Origin: Niallia sp. FSL W8-0635
Lineage (GTDB): Bacteria; Bacillota; Bacilli; Bacillales; Cytobacillaceae
Length of the DNA stretch: 64,000 bases
Reading direction: 5' to 3'
NCBI RefSeq assembly: GCF_038007965.1
Contig: NZ_JBBOYD010000001.1
Coordinates: 4,070,501-4,134,500, forward strand
Of this stretch, positions 7,946 through 17,532 are shown in pieces (the stretch's first letter is position 1; every line of letters starts with the position of its first letter). The notes below the pieces were generated by a model that had not been told where the DNA came from, ran no database searches, and was given only the letters and a program-made list of their open reading frames with translations. Position numbers and translations under genes: made by a program.

Positions 7946-9984
7946 AAAAAATGATGGGTGAAACTGTTTTTATGAAAGGTTAGTGAGCCTAAGTTATTTT
8001 TTGTGTCGATCATCGAATTATTGGGTAGGACTTCGTGGGTAATTATTTCTTTCCATAGATAGGGAGAAGTTGTTTCCTTTTCATGAATGATGTAATCATT
8101 TCCGCAATAGCGGGACAGCTTCTTGTCCTTTGTTCTTCTTTGTTTAAGCTGGAGAATGCTTTTTAAAGCAAATCCTGGTAATCCTTCAAAGGACTGATTT
8201 TTTATGGGGCTGCTTGTAATTTGATGAACGGTTCGATTTTTTTCTTGTTGAAAATACACCTCTGCCTGAATGGAAGATGCCATATGAGCGTCGCCAGATA
8301 GGATAATGCATACACTTGGATTCCATTCTGCTATTTGTTGGTGGAAAAAGAAAAACCCTCTTCCATTGAATTTCCACCATTCCAAATCTAAACTTCTTTG
8401 CAACGATGGCAGGATATTTGTTAGCGGCATAATATAATTTTTCAAAAAAGATTCAATTAAATGAACACCGTATAATGGAGTAGCGGAGATAATTACTAAT
8501 GGCGTCTGAGATTGCCATCCATTCGCAAATAGTAGCTCTGATAAATGCTTCCATTCTTTTTTACGAATTAAATTTGGTCCATTTGTCCGCTGTTTAAGTA
8601 CATTTCCGACAACATAGGTTCGTTCTGCTGGATAGGCCCGTTGTGTTCTTGTATCTAATACGAGGCTTCGAGGATTGGTTGGTGCCACATAGCTCCAAGA
8701 ACGAAAGGTTAATAGCGTTTGAAGCCACTCTTCATATTCTGGCGTGTTGCCTTTTAGCTTTTTTGTATAATTGCCTATTATGGTGGGAAAAGACGAGGGA
8801 AAAGCAGTTGGAGCATTGCCCCATCCTTGAAAAGCCCAATAGGTCGTTAAAGCATTCGCAATGACATGATTCCCGAGCGGCGAGCTAGCCACCTTTTCCT
8901 GCCATTCTTTTGAAATATTCCAGTCATCTGTTACATCATGGTCATCAAATATCATATAGGTTGGAATATTCGCCAATAAACGGCGCACCTTTGGCAAGCA
9001 TTGCTGGAATATTTCCATTTCCCTTTGCTGCTCGTTGTATTCTTTTTTTAATGTACTTATTTTTCTTTCATAATCTTTTCCCTGCTCTTCCTCTTCCTCC
9101 AGATAAATCTGATTGTCTACTAAATAATCCTCAAACTCTTTTACATACCCCTCCTTCCTTGCCAGCTCCCAAAGTTCTGGATTCCAGCTTAAGCTATACA
9201 TAGCTGCATACTCCCCAAGTGTCAAAAGATGATTTGCACCTTTTCGCGAAGTAAATTGACAGTACTTTTTTATGATTTCTTGTCTTCCATTTATTTGGTT
9301 GATGGCAGTTTGGAGAGACTTATTTTTTAATTCCTTACATAATTCTTGTAACCGTTCTTCCTTTCCCATCAACTGTTTCCCTAATACAGATAAATAGGGA
9401 GCGATGGGCGATGGGACGTCATCTGCATAAATCTGATCCCCTGTTAAAAAAAGAGCACTTGGTCTTTTCTCCAAATGAAAATAAGACTCCTGCAGTTTTT
9501 CATCCCCTAAATATAATGCATCTGCTCCAATTCCGTGCAGCTTGCGACAGGAGCCATATAATATATTTCGTTCCTCTGTTTCTGGAATATAAAAGGTAGG
9601 ATATTGTAAGTTTCCGTAACAAATAGAGGCTGGATTATTTGGGGACAATAATTCAAAATCACGTAAATCATAGCTTTTCAGACCATTTTTAAATTCAATA
9701 TTATATCCTAGTAATGTTTGAGTGGGAAAGCTTTCTGATTGTGGCTGGATTTTTATTAAGTAGATATATAAATTTTTTCCTAATCGAATGATTTGTGTAT
9801 CAGATTGGACTGTGATGGGTTGATAAATATATTCTTCTTTATCTTGATTTAGTTGAATAGCATAAAGCTTGACGTTTAATCGATATTTCTCCCTTAAAGC
9901 GATCCACAGATAGGCTGAAGTTTCCTCCACTCTGCGCACCATTGGGCCAGATAATATTAACGGCAGATTCATCATTACCACCAT
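7918..9984 (-). CDS. PhoD-like alkaline phosphatase / metallophosphoesterase
   Basis: Long cytoplasmic-looking PhoD-family protein (688 residues; no signal peptide or Tat motif, unlike secreted PhoD). Metal-site motifs are visible: GSCRKLHG (~145), LTGDQIYADD (~180), FDDHDVTDDW (~345) and SGDAHMA (~560). A central charged coiled segment (EEEEEQGKDYERKISTLKKE) separates the motifs. The substrate is not clear. Several in-frame starts crowd the N-terminus (9984, 9975, 9972). Oddity: the C-terminal REAEGRFS and the stop are read from the adjacent palindromic repeat, as in araR, so the original end was probably replaced. Confidence 0.85.
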   Translation of the reverse strand: MVVMMNLPLILSGPMVRRVEETSAYLWIALREKYRLNVKLYAIQLNQDKEEYIYQPITVQSDTQIIRLGKNLYIYLIKIQPQSESFPTQTLLGYNIEFKNGLKSYDLRDFELLSPNNPASICYGNLQYPTFYIPETEERNILYGSCRKLHGIGADALYLGDEKLQESYFHLEKRPSALFLTGDQIYADDVPSPIAPYLSVLGKQLMGKEERLQELCKELKNKSLQTAINQINGRQEIIKKYCQFTSRKGANHLLTLGEYAAMYSLSWNPELWELARKEGYVKEFEDYLVDNQIYLEEEEEQGKDYERKISTLKKEYNEQQREMEIFQQCLPKVRRLLANIPTYMIFDDHDVTDDWNISKEWQEKVASSPLGNHVIANALTTYWAFQGWGNAPTAFPSSFPTIIGNYTKKLKGNTPEYEEWLQTLLTFRSWSYVAPTNPRSLVLDTRTQRAYPAERTYVVGNVLKQRTNGPNLIRKKEWKHLSELLFANGWQSQTPLVIISATPLYGVHLIESFLKNYIMPLTNILPSLQRSLDLEWWKFNGRGFFFFHQQIAEWNPSVCIILSGDAHMASSIQAEVYFQQEKNRTVHQITSSPIKNQSFEGLPGFALKSILQLKQRRTKDKKLSRYCGNDYIIHEKETTSPYLWKEIITHEVLPNNSMIDTKNNLGSLTFHKNSFTHHFLREAEGRFS

Positions 9985-10041
9985 CCATTTCTGTTCTCTT
10001 ACAGCCTATTCAGAAAAAGGAGGGGATATGTTTGTAGAATG

Positions 10042-10161
10042 GTGGGACATGTGGGGTCTGGTTCCTTGTCCCGCTCAAAAGAACATTATGGAGCATTTGT
10101 CTTTTTATGGTGCCAGGTACTTGATTATGACATCTGTCTTTTTGTGGTGCCTGGCACCTGA
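10042..10161. repeat. GGGACA-type repeat plus two TGTC-GGTGCCTGGCACC repeats
   Basis: A GGGACA...TGTCCC element (about 10044-10072) is followed by two direct copies of TGTCTTTTT(A/G)TGGTGCC(A/T)GG(T/C)AC at 10098-10124 and 10135-10161. The second has the perfect palindrome GGTGCCTGGCACC. Both match the copies that flank the RAYT transposase gene near 61.5-62.4 kb. They fill most of the 250-base gap after the PhoD-like gene start. Confidence 0.85.
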
Positions 10162-10232
10162 TTGAACTATCCTCCATCCTTTGTTATGATGAGGATAGTA
10201 ACCTTATTTTAATAATAATGGAGGAAAATTCC

Positions 10233-10430
10233 GTGAACGATAATCATACAAATGAGCAAGAGGGCAAAAAGAAAATTAGCTTACAGGAAGCGATGAAGCA
10301 ACAGTTAGCAAATAAAACGCAGCAAGGGCAAGGCGGAAAAGCAAGTTTGAATGGCAATCAAAAAATGCAGAAAATGAAAAGCCAGCTGACGAAAAAGCCA
10401 AATAATCAAAAGAAACGCACAGGTGTGTAA
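10233..10430 (+). CDS. Small basic hydrophilic protein upstream of ywbE
   Basis: A 65-residue, lysine- and glutamine-rich protein with low complexity (QQGQGGKASLNGNQKMQKMK), probably disordered and possibly nucleic-acid binding. I choose GTG at 10233: GGAGGA sits 7 bases before it, while the ATG at 10218 overlaps that ribosome site. Its TAA overlaps the ATG of ywbE (TAATG), so the two are translationally coupled. Function unknown. Confidence 0.65.
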   Translation: MNDNHTNEQEGKKKISLQEAMKQQLANKTQQGQGGKASLNGNQKMQKMKSQLTKKPNNQKKRTGV

Positions 10431-10627
10431 TGAACGGTCAAAATAGAAAAGACATCGCTCCAGGCGTTCACGTTGAAATTGTTCTAAAGCAAGACCAAAG
10501 AACAGGAAAGCGAACAGCAGGCATTGTAAAAGATATTTTAACAAAGTCACCATCTCATCCTCATGGAATTAAGGTTCGCCTAGAAGATGGACAGGTTGGA
10601 CGAGTGCAATTGATTAAAGAAAGATAA
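10430..10627 (+). CDS. ywbE: YwbE-family conserved protein
   Basis: A 65-residue conserved Firmicute protein (DUF2196) with a small beta-barrel look: PGVHVEIVLKQDQRTGKRT, then GIVKDILTKSPSHPHGIKVRL and a DGQVGRVQ end. The family is full length here. Function is uncharacterised; the KOW/SH3-like pattern suggests RNA or ribosome association, which is inference. It overlaps the preceding gene by one base and is followed at once by a strong terminator. Confidence 0.88.
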   Translation: MNGQNRKDIAPGVHVEIVLKQDQRTGKRTAGIVKDILTKSPSHPHGIKVRLEDGQVGRVQLIKER

Positions 10628-10628
10628 T

Positions 10629-10676
10629 CAAAAAGGGCGATCTCGGTATAAGAGTCTTATACCGAGATCGCCCTTT
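10629..10676 (+). terminator. Strong intrinsic terminator after ywbE
   Basis: A near-perfect stem of about 20 bp (AAAAAGGGCGATCTCGGTATA with its complement) around a small loop, ending in CCTTTTT. A-runs and T-runs on both sides make it able to work in both directions, though the minus-strand neighbour faces away. Confidence 0.92.
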
Positions 10677-10823
10677 TTCTCTTTTAGACATAACCTTCTT
10701 TTTAAGCCTCACATTAATTTTCCATTTAATTACAAAAACAATCAACATCATTTCACTCTTTTTTAGCACTTCTAGCATGATTAATAATGAAACAAATTCA
10801 AACAGTTTTACGAATGTGTCCCC

Positions 10824-11828
10824 TTAAATCTCTTGAACAATCTCTTTTCTGTTAGGAGCAAGCGGTGGTTGTTCTAACCATTTATTTTGTACCATAATAT
10901 TAAACCATTTCTTTGTTACCATAAGATTTTTAAGAATTGTACCCTCGTATGCTGTTACAAGATCTGTACGCATAGCTGATGCTAGTCCTCCCCCATGATA
11001 GTTTTGTGCTGCTTGAAACAAGAATCCTATATGATACATCATTAATTTATCGGAAAAAGGAGAGTCCGTTGAAGTTGTCACTTCTGTTTCCCAAGATTTC
11101 GGAACTGGTAAATTATCGGATTGCATTATTTTGGTAAATGTTTTTATTTGACTATCAGCCGTGTTCTGGGAATCCGATAAGAACTTTCTTACTTCTTTTG
11201 TTTGAGCGACCTGACTGAATGCGATAGAAAGGGTTTTAGACATAATGCTTTTTTTAATGTTGAATGAAATACTAATGATTTCTGTTGCTGATAATTTTCT
11301 TCCTTTCCCGAAAAATCCATCTATGAAATCTTTACTAGAAATAAATTCAGGGTTTTTAGCTGGATAAAATAAAGGGTCTCTTTGAAAACTTCCCTTCTTC
11401 AGCAATAACTCAATTGTTCGATGGTACATCTTTTTTGCATCGTTATCACAGGAATCATAAAATTCCCGTAGATCTTTTCTAACAGAAACGGTTAATGCAG
11501 TAGTGTGACCTAACAATCCATGTAATGTCATGATATGTAAATAATTCAGGCAAAATATATCGGTGAACAATCTCTGTTTCCCTTTAAAGAGATCCGTTTC
11601 AGTAAATCCTATTGGAACTGGAAACCCCTCGTTCTCCATAAGAGCTACAATTTGTTTCTTTTGTTTCGCAAACGTCTTAATAGCATCCACAAAAACAGCT
11701 TTAATAGATTCATCCTCAACAATGGAATGCATATACCTATTTACAATATCCACTGCTGTTCCATTTATATACTCTCCCCAAAGCGTCCCTATTTCAGAAG
11801 ATGTAAGTTTTAATTTTGCATCATCCAT
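10824..11828 (-). CDS. DUF3231 family protein
   Basis: 334 residues made of two similar helical halves (each about 160 residues), typical of DUF3231 proteins of spore-forming Bacillaceae, which look like duplicated ferritin-like or CotF-like four-helix bundles. The starts of the halves match (KLTSSEIGTLWGEYINGT and KLSATEIISISFNIKKSI), each followed by the helix ending VPIGFTETD or VPKSWETEV. The start has GAGGTGATAAT before the ATG. No catalytic motif is evident. A role in sporulation or the coat is suggested by family distribution only. Confidence 0.8.
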   Translation of the reverse strand: MDDAKLKLTSSEIGTLWGEYINGTAVDIVNRYMHSIVEDESIKAVFVDAIKTFAKQKKQIVALMENEGFPVPIGFTETDLFKGKQRLFTDIFCLNYLHIMTLHGLLGHTTALTVSVRKDLREFYDSCDNDAKKMYHRTIELLLKKGSFQRDPLFYPAKNPEFISSKDFIDGFFGKGRKLSATEIISISFNIKKSIMSKTLSIAFSQVAQTKEVRKFLSDSQNTADSQIKTFTKIMQSDNLPVPKSWETEVTTSTDSPFSDKLMMYHIGFLFQAAQNYHGGGLASAMRTDLVTAYEGTILKNLMVTKKWFNIMVQNKWLEQPPLAPNRKEIVQEI

Positions 11829-11894
11829 ATTATCACCTCATAGATATCATTTACCAATTCTACAGGTAGTATGAGTCCTCTTGAGAAAAAAGAT

Positions 11895-11920
11895 GCAGAG
11901 GAACGGTTCTCCTGCTTCCC
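11895..11920. repeat. GGGACGGTTCT-family repeat, short form
   Basis: GCAGAGGAACGGTTCTCCTGCTTCCC, split here as GCAGAGGAACGG and TTCTCCTGCTTCCC: one degenerate copy of the short form. It lies between the divergent starts of the DUF3231 gene and the FAD oxidoreductase, so it is not confined to gene 3' ends. Confidence 0.75.
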
Positions 11921-12085
11921 TGCTACTATTTCATCCAGATTTTCTTTATTATAATGAAAGAAGTGATAGCATAATTTAAAATTAACTTATAAGTTATAGG
12001 CTGACTACCTTCTTTTTTATCAATATTTCTTTAAAAGGTACCAGACTCTACATACTCTAAAGAATAAAGAAAGAAGGAAAACGGA

Positions 12086-13428
12086 ATGACCGAGAAAAAC
12101 AAAGTAATTATTATAGGGGGAGGAATTGCTGGCAAACTCGCTGCAAGAGTTCTATCAGAGCATTTTAAAGAGGTTATTATCCTAGAAAAAGACTCAAAAA
12201 TTCTAGAGCCCACACCAAGAGAAGGTGCTAGACAGGGAGAACATCTCCATGCCCTTCTCCACGCTGGCCAATATGGACTAGAAGTGCTTTTTCCAGGGAT
12301 TACTGCAAAGTTTTACGGCAGTGGTGCCATTAAGATTAATTCCACAATGGATTTATTATGGTTTCATCATGGCGGCTGGAAGCTACGTTATGATGGAGGA
12401 TATACGACAACGCTTCAAACTCGCCCACATTTGAATACCATATGGAGCAATACATAGAACAAATCCCTAATATTACATACCAATACCAAGTAACAGTTAA
12501 AAATTTTTTATATCAAATAGACGATAACAGGGTTACTGGGGTGAAAATACAACTATCAAACAACAAAAGCACCGAACTACTCTACGCTGATCTTGTTGTA
12601 GATACGAGTGGATCGGCCAGCTTGACATCCACTTGGTTAGAAAAAGCAAAAATAACAGTTCCACAGGAAAAATTAGATATTGGTTTAACCTATGTAAGCC
12701 AAAAATTTAAACTTCCTGAAAATCCAAAGAGAGACTGGAAGATTAAGCTCATCTATCCAAATCCTCCCCAAGAAAAAGTTGGCGGTACGATTTCAAAAGT
12801 AGAAGGGGATCAATATATTGTTACGATCATTGGCTATCTAAATACTATTTCCGGAAAAGAGATTATCAAGAGGGAAGATGGATTTTTAGAACTAACCAGA
12901 ACGTTGCCTAAACAAGATATCTATCATGAACTACTAAATGCAACACCTTTAAATAAACCATCCATTTACCGGGTTCCACAAATTAAGTGGAAGCGAATAG
13001 ACAAAGTAAAAGGCTTTCCTAATGGTCTTTTGTTAATGGGAGATACCATTTGCAGAATTGATCCTGTCTTTGGTCAAGGAATGAGTATTGCTGTATTGGA
13101 AGCACTAGCTTTGAGGAGTATTCTTCAAGAGCAGAGGGTTTCGATGCAACAAGCTATTACAAGTTACCATAAAAAAGTCGCTCGGATTATCGCCCCCATT
13201 TGGAAGATGGTGATTACCGAAGTTTTCCGCTATCCAGCCATCACTGGCAAGAAACCACCCGAGTTGAACATTCAACAATGGTATGCCAAGCAAATTTATC
13301 TACTATCCATCGAAAAACGCGATGTTTATGATTCCTTTATTAAAGTCATGAATTTAGTAGAACCCATTACCTTTTTAATGAAGCCAAAGATTATCAGTAG
13401 CGTACTAAAACGCATCTTGGTGAAATAG
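12086..13428 (+). pseudogene. FAD-dependent oxidoreductase, split by a one-base frameshift
   Basis: The first frame (12086-12457) has the Rossmann FAD motif IIIGGGIAGKLAARVL (residues 9-24) and continues to TTLQTRPHL. The second frame (from about 12436 to 13428) continues EYHMEQYIEQIPNITY and includes the FAD-family segment LLLMGDTICRIDPVFGQGMS near the C-terminus. Restoring one base at about 12435 (TTGAATAC to TTGGAATAC) joins them into a protein of about 447 residues, the usual size of geranylgeranyl-reductase/monooxygenase-like proteins. It has an RBS (GAAGGAAAA). It is either a recent natural frameshift or a sequencing error; the rest of both frames is intact. The substrate is unknown. 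The stop codon TAG runs into a GGAAGCAGAG repeat. Confidence 0.82.
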
Positions 13429-13537
13429 GAAGCAGAGGAGAGTTCTACTCTTCCCTCACAACAAAAAGGGAAGCATAAGAACTCCCCCCTATGCTTCCCT
13501 ACTATGAGGTGGGACAAAGAACCTGTCCCACTGTCCC
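13429..13537. repeat. Composite repeats: GGAAGC/GTTCTAC type and GGGACA type
   Basis: A diverged short-form pair (GGAAGCAGAGGAGAGTTCTAC at 13428-13448 and GGGAAGCATAAGAACTCCCC near 13478-13497) is followed by GTGGGACAAAGAACC-TGTCCCAC (about 13509-13531). They fill the gap between two convergent genes: the FAD gene stop touches the left end, and the inhA stop (TAA) touches the right end. Confidence 0.8.
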
Positions 13538-13538
13538 A

Positions 13539-15905
13539 TTATTTAAATAATAAAACCTTACCTACAGTACCGTCACTACTTTCGCCAACTACACGAATTT
13601 TCAATCCAGTTGTTGGGATATTACGTCCTGCTTCTACGTTTCCTGGATTGCTGTAGTCTGCACTATCATCAAATAATGGTGTTCTTTGTGTAAAGTTATC
13701 TTTTAATGTTGTGCCGTTAATTGCGGAATAATCTAATAGCATTTTGTTTGATTTCGCTAAACTAAAGGCAGCATCATTTAATTGATAACGTGTAGATCCA
13801 ACTACTCCATCACTCCAGTAATTTGTATGCTGGTCTGCATCAACTACACCTAAATAGCCGTCTCCTGGATGGATTCCTGTCCAGTTATCGCCATATGCTT
13901 CATCTACGTACCAAACTACAAGACCTGGATCGTAGCTCATTAAGCTAGCACCGCGACGAATATGAGAAAGACCTGCATCTACCCCGTTATGGGATCTCCA
14001 TTCTAATAGATAATAATGCTTAGAATAGAATTTACCTTCGTCTTTCTTAAAGCCCTCTAAAGTAAAGGCAGAGTCACCTTCTGCATCATCTGTTACTACT
14101 TCTGAACCATCAACCGTTACTTTAATATCATCCACATAGAAACCTGGATTAGCAACAGCAACGTCTGTCCAATAATTTAATTCTACTTCTACTTTTTGTC
14201 CAGCATATGCACTTAAATCAAAGATTGCATCTACCCATTCCCCATTTGTGCTTCCTGTAATTCCGTTACCTGGATTTTGGTCATTTGGATTTTCTGCCGT
14301 CGTAATATTACCTTTAATAGACTCTCCATTTACTTTAACAGACGCATAATCCCAATCTACTTCAATATCATACCAAGTTTTAAACGTTAACTCAGCACTA
14401 GTTGCATTCGTTAGGTCTACAGTCGTTTTCATGGAATTATCTAAATTATTTCCACTGCCACCAAAATATTCATATTGTCCACTTGCTGGCGTGTTCACAT
14501 CTGTTGTTTTATCTGGAAGATTTATACGAACTGCATCATTATTTGTACCCTTTGTTACAGCTTCATCAATTAATAATTCTGTCCCCTTACTGGTGATATC
14601 TTCCACATTTAAAGTTGTACCGCTTAACCAATTACCACCGTGTGCTCCTTGTAAAAATTCTTTCGCATAAGCACTAAATCCACTTGGCTCTGTACCTGGG
14701 ACATCACCAGCCCAGCTTCCACTTGCCATAATCGACCAATAAGCTACTGCTTCTCCGCCACCAGTATATTGTGTATCATACTCATCAGGCAATCCTAGAT
14801 CATGGCCGAATTCGTGAGCAAATACACCAGCAGCTCCATCTTCCGGTTCAATTGTGTAGTCATATGCACCAAGTAAACCACCAAAACGATCACTATTAGA
14901 AGTTCCACCTGGTACAGCAACTAGGTTTCCTAAATTCCAGCGATGGGACCAAATAGCATCTCCACCTAACGCACCTCCACCTGCTTCTTCTCCAACACCT
15001 GCATGGATAACCATTAAGTGATCAATGATACCATCTGGCTCATTATAAACACCATCACCATCATAATCATCACGATCCCATACATCGTATTCACTTAAGT
15101 CGACATTAGGATCTTGTGCTGCTTTTGTTAATGCTTCATATACTAACTCACGAGGTCGTGCATCACTATCATCTGGTCCTGGATAGTTTCCTCCATAGTA
15201 AGCCGCCTCATGATCAGCTGTATACCAGCCAGCAACTTCTCCTTCTACCGTATAGCTTCCACCAGATTGCTCTTCATAAAATTGTTTCATAGAAACAAAG
15301 TTTTCCCCATTCGGACCTTCATAGCCATCTTCACCAAAAATCATATTTTGGAAATGTTCATGTGTGTAATCTTCATAGAACATATCTGTTTCATCTTTTG
15401 TGATAGAACTTTTCTCATAATCAGGGAAATCAATTGCTAGAACAAGTACTTTATCTTCACGAACTTCCCCGTTATACGCTTCTTCTTCTACAGAATCAAC
15501 CTTATTTTTCTTTGCTTGTCCCAATTTATTTCCTTTGCCTTTTTGAAGACTATTGGTCGTTTCTTTTTCACCCTTTGTTTCTAATTCAGATAAAGCTTTT
15601 GGCAATTGATCCTTTGTTGCTTTTTTAGCACCTTCCGCTTTACCTTTTAAATACTTTTGTAAAGCTTCCTCTGCTTCTTTCGGACTTGCATCCTTTGCTA
15701 ATTTCCCTTCCTTCTTCAGCATCTCAATGAGCCGCTCATCATTAGCAATGCCTAAATCAATAGGAGCTCCTCCGTAATTCGAGATAACTTCCTTGTAAGC
15801 CGCTTTTGCAGCAGCCTTCTCAGGTGGTCCATATAACCCCACTGAGAGGGTACTAATTCCAAGTACCGCAGCCAATGCTGTTGTTTTAAGCTTCTTCTTA
15901 ACCAC
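13539..15905 (-). CDS. inhA: Immune inhibitor A, secreted M6 metalloprotease
   Basis: Secreted zinc protease of the InA/InhA type, which in Bacillus degrades host antibacterial peptides and matrix proteins. 788 residues, near the usual ~795. Signal peptide at 1-33 (KKKLKTTALAAVLGISTLSVG..AAAKA), propeptide to about 120, catalytic domain with HEFGHDLGLPDEYDT (~363, zinc histidines and Glu), then a jelly-roll/MAM-like region (NLDNSMKTTVDL, WVDAIFDLSAYAGQ) and the family C-terminal domain. It starts at GTG with GAGGGGG upstream. It is monocistronic; its stop abuts a palindromic repeat that may help termination. Confidence 0.95.
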   Translation of the reverse strand: MVKKKLKTTALAAVLGISTLSVGLYGPPEKAAAKAAYKEVISNYGGAPIDLGIANDERLIEMLKKEGKLAKDASPKEAEEALQKYLKGKAEGAKKATKDQLPKALSELETKGEKETTNSLQKGKGNKLGQAKKNKVDSVEEEAYNGEVREDKVLVLAIDFPDYEKSSITKDETDMFYEDYTHEHFQNMIFGEDGYEGPNGENFVSMKQFYEEQSGGSYTVEGEVAGWYTADHEAAYYGGNYPGPDDSDARPRELVYEALTKAAQDPNVDLSEYDVWDRDDYDGDGVYNEPDGIIDHLMVIHAGVGEEAGGGALGGDAIWSHRWNLGNLVAVPGGTSNSDRFGGLLGAYDYTIEPEDGAAGVFAHEFGHDLGLPDEYDTQYTGGGEAVAYWSIMASGSWAGDVPGTEPSGFSAYAKEFLQGAHGGNWLSGTTLNVEDITSKGTELLIDEAVTKGTNNDAVRINLPDKTTDVNTPASGQYEYFGGSGNNLDNSMKTTVDLTNATSAELTFKTWYDIEVDWDYASVKVNGESIKGNITTAENPNDQNPGNGITGSTNGEWVDAIFDLSAYAGQKVEVELNYWTDVAVANPGFYVDDIKVTVDGSEVVTDDAEGDSAFTLEGFKKDEGKFYSKHYYLLEWRSHNGVDAGLSHIRRGASLMSYDPGLVVWYVDEAYGDNWTGIHPGDGYLGVVDADQHTNYWSDGVVGSTRYQLNDAAFSLAKSNKMLLDYSAINGTTLKDNFTQRTPLFDDSADYSNPGNVEAGRNIPTTGLKIRVVGESSDGTVGKVLLFK

Positions 15906-16238
15906 TAATAAATCCCCCTCTAAACAAGTATGTAATTATTACAAGATTCAATATTCTAAATTAATAATCAATAATCCTTTTTATTTTTTCAAAATAGTAC
16001 TTTTATATCAGAAAATTTTCTATTTTCGAAACTTAATTCTCCAATACTTACTATCTTCATAAATTCCGAACTAAATTATAGGCAATATAATCATTCTCCT
16101 AGAAGCCATCCCAAAAGATAGACCAAACCCTTGATATCCGTAGACTCTTAGATAGTCCTATTTTTATTTAATTCGCATCACAAACTATATGAAAATATCA
16201 ATACAAAAAGCAGTTACTATAGTGAAAAAGGAAGCAAT
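15906..16238. other. AT-rich upstream region of inhA, no gene seen
   Basis: About 330 bases of strongly AT-rich DNA between the inhA start and the next palindromic repeat. It must carry the inhA promoter, but I cannot assign confident -35/-10 boxes. I see no reading frame with a ribosome site and no structured RNA. Confidence 0.5.
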
Positions 16239-16300
16239 GGGAAGCATGGGGACGGTTCTACCGCTTCCTCGGAAGCAGTAGAACCGTCCCCATGCTTCCC
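16239..16300. repeat. GGGACGGTTCT-family repeat, large hairpin form
   Basis: Two 30-base arms (16239-16268 and 16271-16300) pair with one mismatch around a 2-base loop. Each arm is GGGAAGC-ATGGGGACGGTTCTAC-GCTTCC. This is the clearest hairpin form of the family: a head-to-head pair of short-form units. Confidence 0.92.
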
Positions 16301-16306
16301 TCAAAT

Positions 16307-16338
16307 AAAAAAACGCAAACCAAGTTGTTTGCGTTTTT
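16307..16338 (-). terminator. Intrinsic terminator downstream of marR
   Basis: AAAAAAACGCAAAC and GTTTGCGTTTTT form a short GC-containing stem around CAAGTT with A- and T-runs on both sides. It lies 70 bases after the marR-type gene stop. Confidence 0.75.
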
Positions 16339-16406
16339 CCTCTTCATATGATTTCTTTATGTTTGTTTTCTTCTGTTATTTCTGCCAGGCAGCCTGATTT
16401 ATTGAA

Positions 16407-16841
16407 TCACTTATTAACATCCATTGCTGACTGATTGTATTTTTTTAATAACTTGGCAAATGTTTCCCGTTCTTCTTCTGACCAGACTTTGGTAACTTCG
16501 GCAACTCTGTTTCTTCTAAACTTTTTTTCTTTTTTCAATTCTTCTAATCCTACTTCCGTTATCTGGAGGGTATAAGCTCTTCCATCTGTTTCGTCAGGGA
16601 TTCTGAACAAATAGCCTTTTTGTTCCAAGGCAGCTGCCTGTCTACTTACAGTGGAAACATCTAATTGAAATTCAGTTGCTAGCGATTTAACACCAGCTGG
16701 TCCTTTTGTCACTATTTCATGTAATAGCAGATAAGCGGACCGATCAAGATTGCCATTTTTTTTATGGGAAGACGTATGAGTAACGCGTCGTATTAATATA
16801 GATAATTCAATCTCAAGTTCTTCCAACGATTCTTCATACAT
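16407..16841 (-). CDS. MarR-family transcriptional regulator
   Basis: 144-residue winged helix-turn-helix dimeric repressor. The recognition region LATEFQLDVSTVSRQAAALEQ (~55-75) is followed by the wing with the family's D-x-R-G-like DETDGRAYTLQIT (~83-95). The helical ends make the dimer interface. The ligand is unknown. It is divergent from the CBS-domain/MFS exporter operon, whose -10 region carries a perfect palindrome, so it most likely represses that operon. The ribosome site is GTGAGG. Confidence 0.9.
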   Translation of the reverse strand: MYEESLEELEIELSILIRRVTHTSSHKKNGNLDRSAYLLLHEIVTKGPAGVKSLATEFQLDVSTVSRQAAALEQKGYLFRIPDETDGRAYTLQITEVGLEELKKEKKFRRNRVAEVTKVWSEEERETFAKLLKKYNQSAMDVNK

Positions 16842-16942
16842 TGATTACTACCTCACCGTTTAAATATTTCTTTAAAAATATGATAGCATACTTGATTAAA
16901 GATTTGTAATGGACAGGGAGAGCCGAATATATATAAAGAGAA

Positions 16943-16996
16943 TTGACGTTTTGGAATATAGTTGTATAATACAAATATATAGTTTCCTTATACAAC
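16943..16996 (+). promoter_or_regulatory. Promoter with MarR-type operator before the CBS/MFS operon
   Basis: TTGACG (16943-16948), a 16-base spacer and TATAAT (16965-16970) form a sigma-A promoter. The perfect palindrome TTGTATAATACAA (16962-16974) covers the -10 box. GTTGTATAA (16961-16969) is repeated inverted as TTATACAAC (16988-16996) over the likely transcription start. This layout suits occlusion by the adjacent MarR-family protein. Confidence 0.7.
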
Positions 16997-17029
16997 TACT
17001 TTTTTCAAAAAAATAAAGGAGGAAAGAAA

Positions 17030-17485
17030 ATGTTCGCGCATGATATTATGGTAAGCCAAGTATATAAAGTGAAGGAAAGCGACACAGTCCGATCGGTTAT
17101 CGAAAAATTCATCGATTATAAAATTAGCGGTCTTCCAATAGTCAATGATCGAAATGAAATTATTGGTTTCATCAGTGATGGTGATGTGTTGCGCTATATT
17201 GGTAAACATGATGATCATATTATCGACAGTATTTATTATGCGGTTGTGATTAAAGGCGATGATGAAGATTTTGATCAAAGATTACAAAGTCTATTACATT
17301 TGAATGTAATGAAAATCGCGAAGAAAAAGGTTGTTAAGGTAGCTTGGGATGAAAAAATAGAAATTATTGCGGCGGTATTAGGTAAAAAGCAAATAAAAAA
17401 AGTTCCCGTTGAAAAAAATGGGGTCTTAGTAGGCATTATTAGTCGCGGCGATGTAATAAGAAATTCTTTCAAAGAACTTATCTAG
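17030..17485 (+). CDS. Tandem CBS-domain protein
   Basis: 151 residues consisting of two CBS motifs and little else: MVSQVYKVKESDTVRSVIEKF..GLPIVNDRNEIIGFISDGDVL (6-58) and VKVAWDEKIEIIAAVLG..VPVEKNGVLVGIISRGDVIR (102-145). CBS pairs bind adenosyl ligands such as AMP, ATP or S-adenosylmethionine and act as sensors. The insert between the motifs (~60-100) is longer than usual. It is co-transcribed with the MFS exporter 47 bases downstream. Partner and ligand are unknown. Confidence 0.88.
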   Translation: MFAHDIMVSQVYKVKESDTVRSVIEKFIDYKISGLPIVNDRNEIIGFISDGDVLRYIGKHDDHIIDSIYYAVVIKGDDEDFDQRLQSLLHLNVMKIAKKKVVKVAWDEKIEIIAAVLGKKQIKKVPVEKNGVLVGIISRGDVIRNSFKELI

Positions 17486-17532
17486 TACATTCATTAGAAC
17501 AAAGGGAATATAAATAAAGGGGAGAAAAATAA

